From NCBI RefSeq assembly GCF_037975245.1, contig NC_092575.1:20597841-20661840 (forward strand): a stretch of 64,000 nucleotides of DNA, read 5' to 3'. Every line of letters begins with the position of its first letter. Position 1 is the first letter of the stretch. Shown one piece after another: positions 57,601 through 64,000 of the stretch. The stretch is from Apostichopus japonicus. Its lineage: Eukaryota; Echinodermata; Holothuroidea; Aspidochirotida; Stichopodidae. A program made the translations under genes and the position numbers. A model generated the notes under the pieces. That model made no database searches and was not told the origin of the DNA. It was given only the letters and a program-made list of their open reading frames with translations.

Positions 57601-57825
57601 TCTAAACGCGCTGTATATACGTAATGTGTAATGATCAGAAAAATGGTTAATTTTTATTTTTTTCAAAATCGATTTACTTTAGTTATGGAGCCTACTAGGA
57701 TGTCCGGTTAGCTTCACATTGAAGTAGAAAGGTTCCTCTTTTACGTGGTATTCCTCTACTATCGGTAACAAAAATGATTTCTTGACCAAAAGTGACCTTA
57801 AAGTTTTAACCCCGATACAGACCCC
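54672..57825 (+). repeat. Left satellite array, about 224-bp monomer
   Basis: About 14 tandem monomers of roughly 221-230 bp. Each holds AAACGCGCTGTATA, a T-run, TCGATTAACTTTAGTTATGG, GGATGTCCGG, TACCTCTACTATCGGTAAC and AACCCCGATACGGACATC. GGATGTCCG and CGGACATC within one monomer are inverted with respect to each other. Several monomer variants recur every 681 bp (three monomers), for example at 55661 and 56342 and again, at twice that spacing, at 57704. Short ORFs in it are repeats of the same non-coding unit. Confidence 0.96.
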
Positions 57826-58826
57826 TAAAACTGATTTCTTGATTAGATTTATTTATGATTCAATTTTGTCCTTCTTGTCGGAACAAACTGAATATTTGTG
57901 CTCCATAGCTACTCTTTGTATCAAATCTACTTCTGTGCTCCACCTGTACCGAAATATCAGACTATATAGACAAAATATGTAATCAAATAAAATTGATAAC
58001 TTTTCGTCGTACTGTATTTTCTTTCAAAAGAAGTTAGTCATTTTCCTTTTTGAGGCATGACAAGAAAATCTTCACATCGTACCATAAGACCATATAACCA
58101 ACATGAAGTCTGTGTGGAGTCTGTACGAATCATCCTGCAGTATGATCTTGAGGTTCTAAAGAATGACTGACGATATTAATCTCTCTTCTCATTACCTCTT
58201 TGTAAAAGTATAATTTGTAATATTATCACAACAATAAAACGTCTTATAAGTTAAACAGACTCTCTATGAGACATGACAAACCCTATATTCACACTTAGTT
58301 ACATCCAAAATTTTCTATTGCTGAATGCCCTCAGATGCAATTTGGTGCGACAAAAGTGTACAATGGTGATGTTAATTTACTTCTAAAAAAAATGTTTCCC
58401 AGGTGTAATTTTCTAAAATATTTATAAAACAAAGTTGGGATCATCTTTCTCAAGAAATTTTATTTCTCATAGGTTATAAATTTCTTACAACCAGCCTGTA
58501 ACTGCAAAATGGTGTTAAACTGTAAATCCTCATGCTCATACATACATGCTCATATGCTCATACAAAATTCGATGCAAATTGTTTTATGTATACTTGACAA
58601 TTACAATGCGGTTTTTTTCGGACGCTTGTGCGGGTCAGCGGGTTTGGGTGTTAGACTGCGGGTCTAATTCCCGCGAATTGCGGGTCAGTTGGGAGCTCTG
58701 CATTTAATTTTAAACCAGAAAACGAAAAGGTTTAGACTAGTCTACCATTGCTATCCCTCTCGATTTTTTTTAATTTCCAATCATACGATTTAGCGGATGT
58801 TCGGAAACACTTTTTTGCTCACCTTT

Positions 58827-58872
58827 GGGGGGGGGCATGGCCCCCCTTGGCCCCCCCTTGGATCCGCCAGTG
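58827..58872. mobile_element. Decayed hAT-like terminus
   Basis: A G-run and C-run rich segment ends GGATCCGCCAGTG, one mismatch from the common hAT end GGATCCGCCACTG. No partner terminus or target duplication was found. Confidence 0.35.
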
Positions 58873-58873
58873 A

Positions 58874-59223
58874 ATACAAGAACAAATGTATGATCCCAAT
58901 CTATTTTACTCTCCAGTACTTATGAAAGAATTGGAGACTGTTTTATTACCGTCATCTGCTTTTTGGTCTGGGTTACTTCTCGGTGACTTGAACCGACATA
59001 CTAATATAGAGATATAAATAGTATTACCAGAAACGTTCGTAAAGTTTCGGTACCACGAACAATTGGTCATGCTGAATCGAGAATGAAAGTTCTTAAATCT
59101 AATCAGCTGAGTGATCGCAACATGAAAAGAATTGATGAATTACTTTCTGTTTATTACCAAGACTTGATTGGAATACAGAGACGATACAGTGATCAGATGA
59201 TCAGTTCATACAAAACTAAGTGA
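58874..59223 (+). pseudogene. Decayed protein-coding remnant inside the inverted-array element
   Basis: Two overlapping plus-strand frames look like pieces of one protein broken by a frameshift. The first (58874-59017) includes YDPNLFYSPVLMKEL and FWSGLLLGDLNRH. The second (59005-59223) is basic and helical-looking, including RTIGHAESRMKVLKSNQ and DLIGIQRRYSDQM, and ends at TGA. The residue mix is protein-like and unlike the surrounding AT-rich DNA. The style recalls C-terminal parts of transposon-encoded proteins, but I cannot name a family. Its position between the satellite arms suggests a former mobility gene. Confidence 0.4.
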
Positions 59224-59415
59224 TAACATAACACAAAGACAGTCGAAGAGTACGGAGAGCCAAACGTTCCATAAATGTCGAAAAAGAAAGTGGAGTGTCC
59301 AAGTTAATATATATGTCCAATTCGATATCAACATGTTACAATTCCATATGAACATATCGAGACAAAATACCAATATGTCATTACGTCTATCAACATGTCA
59401 AATTCAACATATATA

Positions 59416-59810
59416 TATATATACGTTATGTGTAATGATCCAAAAAATGATTAATTCCTGTGTGGGCAATTGGGCCTTTGAGGTTGCTGCATGGGCCCCG
59501 TTACAGTTAAAAATGAAGTCGTTGGTATTTTTAGATACCGCAATGTCCAATAGGGCCAACACCTCTAAAAGAATTATCCTGCTTTTTGTTAACATAATCA
59601 AATCATGTGTGGGCCATGGGCACTTTATGGCTGTTGCCTGGGGCCCGGTACAGATAAAAGTCGTAGATGGTATTTTTTTGTTTTTTCCAATGTATAAAGG
59701 GTCCAATGCAACTATAGAATAATCCTTGTGTCTTTGCACATGATCAAATCACGCGTGGGCCATGGGCCCTTGAGGTTGTCTGGGCCATGGTAGAGGATAA
59801 ATTTGCAGTA
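59416..59810 (+). repeat. Inner repeat domain, left copy
   Basis: It begins with a satellite remnant (ACGTTATGTGTAATGATCC) and then about two units of a roughly 180-200-bp repeat with GGGCC-rich cores such as GTGTGGGCCATGGGC. The first 200 bp are nearly identical, inverted, to 60650-60857. ORFs on both strands here are shadows. Confidence 0.88.
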
Positions 59811-60200
59811 AATCGACCTGTGACGTCATTATGATGGCTCGCATCTTGCAGTGATGTGAGCCTAGTTTATTGCATTGCACTGCACTTGGCCCGCGTTTAC
59901 TTTCAACCCAGTCTGCATCGATTCGATACTCAACTGGACCGGGAACCCAGAAGATTTGAAAAGAGACAGAGGGTTTAATGGGCAGCTTATGTCCGTTTAT
60001 GACCAGGATTCAAGGTTATGTGTTGCTGCCGTGCCGCACAATGTGCGTGTATGTAGTCTAAATGTGCCTTCAATTAAAATAGGGGGCTCAAATGTTGATT
60101 TAATCATGTGAAAGACGCAAGGCAAAAGCGCTGGATAAAACTCAAAGTAAGATACTTTTAGAACCATAGCAATGACAGTAATTGTACCTTGTGACGGGCC
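59811..60200. other. Innermost spacer of the inverted-array element
   Basis: About 400 bp between the two inner repeat domains. A 78-codon ORF (59875-60111) crosses it, but I see no similarity or splice context for it. Nothing else is recognised. Confidence 0.4.
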
Positions 60201-60857
60201 CTGCAGAAGGGCCCATCAAAATGGTATTAATCATGCGAAAAGAGACAAGGATAATTCATTTTGCGGTACACCAGTTAAACATTGGGGTGTCCCAAAATAC
60301 TAATTACAGCAACTTTATGATGTACATGGGCCCATGCAGGCAGCAACCAAAAAAGGCCTGTGGCCCACATATGATTCATTTATGTGAAATGAGAGCAGGG
60401 TGATTCTTAAAGTGGCATTGGACCCTTTGGAAATTGGGGTATCCAAAAATACTAATAACAACAACTTTATGATGTACCAGGACCCATACAGCAGCCAGAA
60501 AGGGCCCGTGGCCCACACATGATTTAATCATGTGAAAAGAGAGCAGGATGATTTCTTTTTATTGGCGCTGGACCATAAGGTTGTCGGGTATTAAAAAAAG
60601 AAAAACCTATGACTACAAATTTATCCTCTACCATGGCCCAGACAACCTCAAGGGCCCATGGCCCACACGTGATTTGATTATGTTAACAAAAAGCAGGATA
60701 ATTCGTTTAGAGGTGTTGGCCCTATTGGACATTGCGGTATCCAAAAATACCAACGACTTCATATTTTAACTGTAACGGGACCCATGCAGCAACCTCAAAG
60801 GCCCAATTGCCCACACAGGAATTAATCATTTTTTGGATCATTACACATAACGTATAT
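60201..60857 (-). repeat. Inner repeat domain, right copy
   Basis: About three units of the same inner repeat in inverted orientation, for example TGGCCCACACATGATTTAAT and ATCCAAAAATACTAATAACA. It joins the right satellite array at GGATCATTACACATAACGTATATACAGCGCG, the mirror image of the left inner junction. Confidence 0.88.
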
Positions 60858-63800
60858 ACAGCGCGTTTAGAGATGTCCGTATCACGGTTAAAACTTTAAG
60901 GCCACTTTTGGTCAAGAAATCATTTTTGTTACCGATAGTAGAGGTATACCACGTGAAAGAGGAAACTTTCTACTTTAATGTGGTCCTATTCGGACATCCT
61001 AGTAGGCTCCATAACTAAAGTTAATCGATTTTGAAAAAAATATAAATTAACCATTTTTCTGATCATTACACACTACGTATATACAGCGCGTTTAGAGATG
61101 TCCGTATCGGGGTTAAAACTTTAAGGCAATTTTTGGTCAAGAAATCATTTTTGTTACCGATAGTAGACGTATACCACGTGAAAGATGAACCTTTCTACTT
61201 TAATGTGGTGCTACCCGGACATGCCAGTAGGCTCCATAACTAAAGTTAATCGATTTTGAAAAAATAAAAATTAACCATTTTTCTTATCATTACACATTAC
61301 GTATATACAGCGCGTTTAGAGATGTCCGTATCGGGGTTAAAACTTTAAGGCAATTTTTGGTCAAGAAATCATTTTTGTTACCGATAGCAGAGGTATACCA
61401 CGTGAAAGAGGAAAATTTCTACTTTAATGTGATGCTAACCGGACATGCCAGTAGGCTCCATAACTAAAGTTAATCAATTTTGAAAAAATAAAAATTAACC
61501 ATTTTTCTTATCATTACACATTACGTATATACAGCGCGTTTAGAGATGTCCGTATCGGGGTTAAAACTTTAAGGCAATTTTTGGTCAAGAAATCATATTT
61601 GTTACCGATGGTAGAGGTATACCACGTGAAAGAGGAACCTTTCTACTTTAATGTGGTGCTAACCGGACATGCCAGTAGGCTCCATAACTAAAGTTAATCG
61701 ATTTTGAAAAAAATAAAAATTAACCATTTTTCTGATCATTACACATAACGTATATACAGCGCGTTTAGAGATGTCCGTATCGGGGTTAAAACTTTTAGGC
61801 AATTTTTGGTCAAGAAATCATTTTTGTTACCGATAGTAGAGGTATATCACGTGAAAGATGAACCTGTCTACTTTAATGTTGTGCTAACCGGACATCCTAG
61901 TAGGCTCCATAACTAAAGTTAATCGATTTTGGAGGGGAAAAAAATCATTTTTGGGATCATTACACATTAGATATACAGCGCGTTTAGAGATGTCCGTATC
62001 GGGGTTAAAATTTTAAGGCAATTTTTGGTCAAGAAATCATTTTTGTTACCGATAGTAGAGATATACCACGTGAAAGATGAACCTGTCTACTTTAATGTGA
62101 TGCTAACCGGACATGCCAGTAGGCTCCATAACTAAAGTTAATCGATTTTGAAAAAAATAAAAATTAACCATTTTTCTGATCATTACACACTACGTATATA
62201 CAGCGCGTTTAGAGATGTCCGTATCGGGGTTAAAAATTTAAGGCAATTTTTGGTCAAGAAATCATTTTTGTTACCGATAGTAGACGTATACCACGTGAAA
62301 GATGAACCTTTCTACTTTAATGTGGTGCTAACCGGACATGCCAGTAGGCTCCATAACTAAAGTTAATCGATTTTGAAAAAATAAAAATTAACCATTTTTC
62401 TTATCATTACACATTACGTATATACAGCGCGTTTAGAGATGTCCGTATCGGGGTTAAAACTTTAAGGCAATTTTTGGTCAAGAAATCATTTTTGTTACCG
62501 ATAGCAGAGGTATACCACGTGAAAGAGGAAAATTTCTACTTTAATGTGATGCTAACCGGACATGCCAGTAGGCTCCATAACTAAAGTTAATCAATTTTGA
62601 AAAAATAAAAATTAACCATTTTTCTTATCATTACACATTACGTATATACAGCGCGTTTAGAGATGTCCGTATCGGGGTTAAAACTTTAAGGCAATTTTTG
62701 GTCAAGAAATCATATTTGTTACCGATGGTAGAGGTATACCACGTGAAAGAGGAACCTTTCTACTTTAATGTGGTGCTAACCGGACATGCCAGTAGGCTCC
62801 ATAACTAAAGTTAATCGATTTTGAAAAAAATAAAAATTAACCATTTTTCTGATCATTACACACTACGTATATACAGCGCGTTTAGAGATGTCCGTATCGG
62901 GGTTAAAACTTTAAGGCAATTTTTGGTCAAGAAATCATTTTTGTTACCGATAGTAGAGGTATATCACGTGAAAGATGAACCTGTCTACTTTAATGTTGTG
63001 CTAACCGGACATCCTAGTAGGCTCCATAACTAAAGTTAATCGATTTTGGAGGGGAAAAAAATCATTTTTGGGATCATTACACATTAGATATACAGCGCGT
63101 TTAGAGATGTCCGTATCGGGGTTAAAATTTTAAGGCAATTTTTGGTCAAGAAATCATTTTTGTTACCGATAGTAGAGATATACCACGTGAAAGATGAACC
63201 TGTCTACTTTAATGTGATGCTAACCGGACATGCCAGTAGGCTCCATAACTAAAGTTAATCGATTTTGAAAAAAATAAAAATTAACCATTTTTCTGATCAT
63301 TACACACTACGTATATACAGCGCGTTTAGAGATGTCCGTATCGGGGTTAAAAATTTAAGGCAATTTTTGGTCAAGAAATCATTTTTGTTACCGATAGTAG
63401 ACGTATACCACGTGAAAGATGAACCTTTCTACTTTAATGTGATGCTAACCGGACATGCCAGTAGGCTCCATAACTAAAGTTAATCGATTTTGAAAAAATA
63501 AAAATTAACCATTTTTCTTATCATTACACATTACGTATATACAGCGCGTTTAGAGATGTCCGTATCGGGGTTAAAATTTTAAGGCAATTTTTGGTCAAGA
63601 AATCATTTTTGTTACCGATAGTAGAGATATACCACGTGAAAGAGGAAACTTTCTACTTTAATGTGGTCCTATTCGGACATCCTAGTAGGCTCCATAACTA
63701 AAGTTAATCGATTTTGAAAAAAATATAAATTAACCATTTTTCTGATCATTACACACTACGTATATACAGCGCGTTTAGAGATGTCCGTATCGGGGTTAAA

Positions 63801-64000
63801 ACTTTAAGGCAATTTTTGGTCAAGAAATCATTTTTGTTACCGATAGTAGACGTATACCACGTGAAAGATGAACCTTTCTACTTTAATGTGGTGCTAACCG
63901 GACATGCCAGTAGGCTCCATAACTAAAGTTAATCGATTTTGAAAAAATAAAAATTAACCATTTTTCTTATCATTACACATTACGTATATACAGCGCGTTT
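60836..64000 (-). repeat. Right satellite array, inverted, running off the window
   Basis: At least 14 monomers of the same roughly 224-bp satellite as 54672-57825, in reverse orientation. A higher-order period of 1117 bp (five monomers) is directly visible: rare variants such as GGAGGGGAAAA (61931 and 63048) and AATCATATTT (61591 and 62708) recur exactly 1117 bp apart. The 70-codon ORFs in this array are the same repeat unit, not genes. Confidence 0.96.

Larger units (their letters stand above)
57826..59415. other. Central region of the inverted-array element, left part
   Basis: This single-copy-looking DNA follows the left array. It contains a hAT-like terminal fragment near 58872, a GC-rich patch at 58610-58690 and two protein-like reading frames at 58874-59223. 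Otherwise it is AT-rich with nothing recognised. Confidence 0.5.

Noticed and set aside
62148-63477. Repeated 70-codon ORFs in the right satellite array
   Set aside because: They are the same roughly 224-bp non-coding monomer read in one frame. Other monomers break the frame and variation does not respect codons.

Overview
The window looks like nuclear DNA of an invertebrate animal. It is AT-rich, its genes are split by GT-AG introns of 0.3-4 kb, it carries many hAT-type miniature transposons, tRNA-derived SINE pieces and satellites, and it has no bacterial-style gene packing. A marine deuterostome such as a sea cucumber or other echinoderm is my guess; nothing here proves it.

Two gene loci are well supported, and both were rebuilt from exons because no long ORF shows them. 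(1) On the plus strand, 38481-46154: three exons encode a complete THAP zinc finger, followed by three exons encoding a CDK2AP1/CDK2AP2 (DOC-1) homologue. The THAP exons end on a phase-0 donor and the CDK2AP exons begin on a phase-0 acceptor, so one transcript could encode a THAP-CDK2AP fusion of about 250 residues. They could also be two adjacent genes. (2) On the minus strand, 53738-49767: three exons encode a complete 134-residue CENPV-like protein of the GFA (glutathione-dependent formaldehyde-activating enzyme-like) zinc-binding family. The two loci converge.

Layout. 1-28 kb: mostly non-coding, with simple repeats, a hAT-type element (9421-9810), a long AT microsatellite (14.7-15.1 kb), a 444-bp hAT-type MITE (19073-19516), a roughly 190-bp tandem repeat (22.6-23.5 kb), a 32-bp palindromic micro-element (26.1 kb) and a SINE (27.2-27.4 kb). 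28.45 kb: a possible first coding exon of a minus-strand gene. 29-38 kb: non-coding, with a second micro-palindrome (31.26 kb), a minisatellite (35.7-36.05 kb) and a cluster of CCGCCAT motifs (36.5-37.05 kb). 38.5-46.2 kb: the THAP/CDK2AP locus, with a roughly 1-kb minisatellite in its largest intron and a hAT-type MITE just upstream of its last exon. 49.8-53.7 kb: the CENPV-like gene, with another MITE in intron 1. 54.0-54.5 kb: a second copy of the 19-kb MITE.

54.67-64.0 kb holds the most unusual structure. Two arrays of a roughly 224-bp satellite, each more than 3 kb long, lie in opposite orientations around a 3-kb centre. The centre has its own inverted inner repeats and two stretches of decayed, protein-like reading frame. 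This is the architecture of a foldback-type transposon, and the right arm runs off the window.
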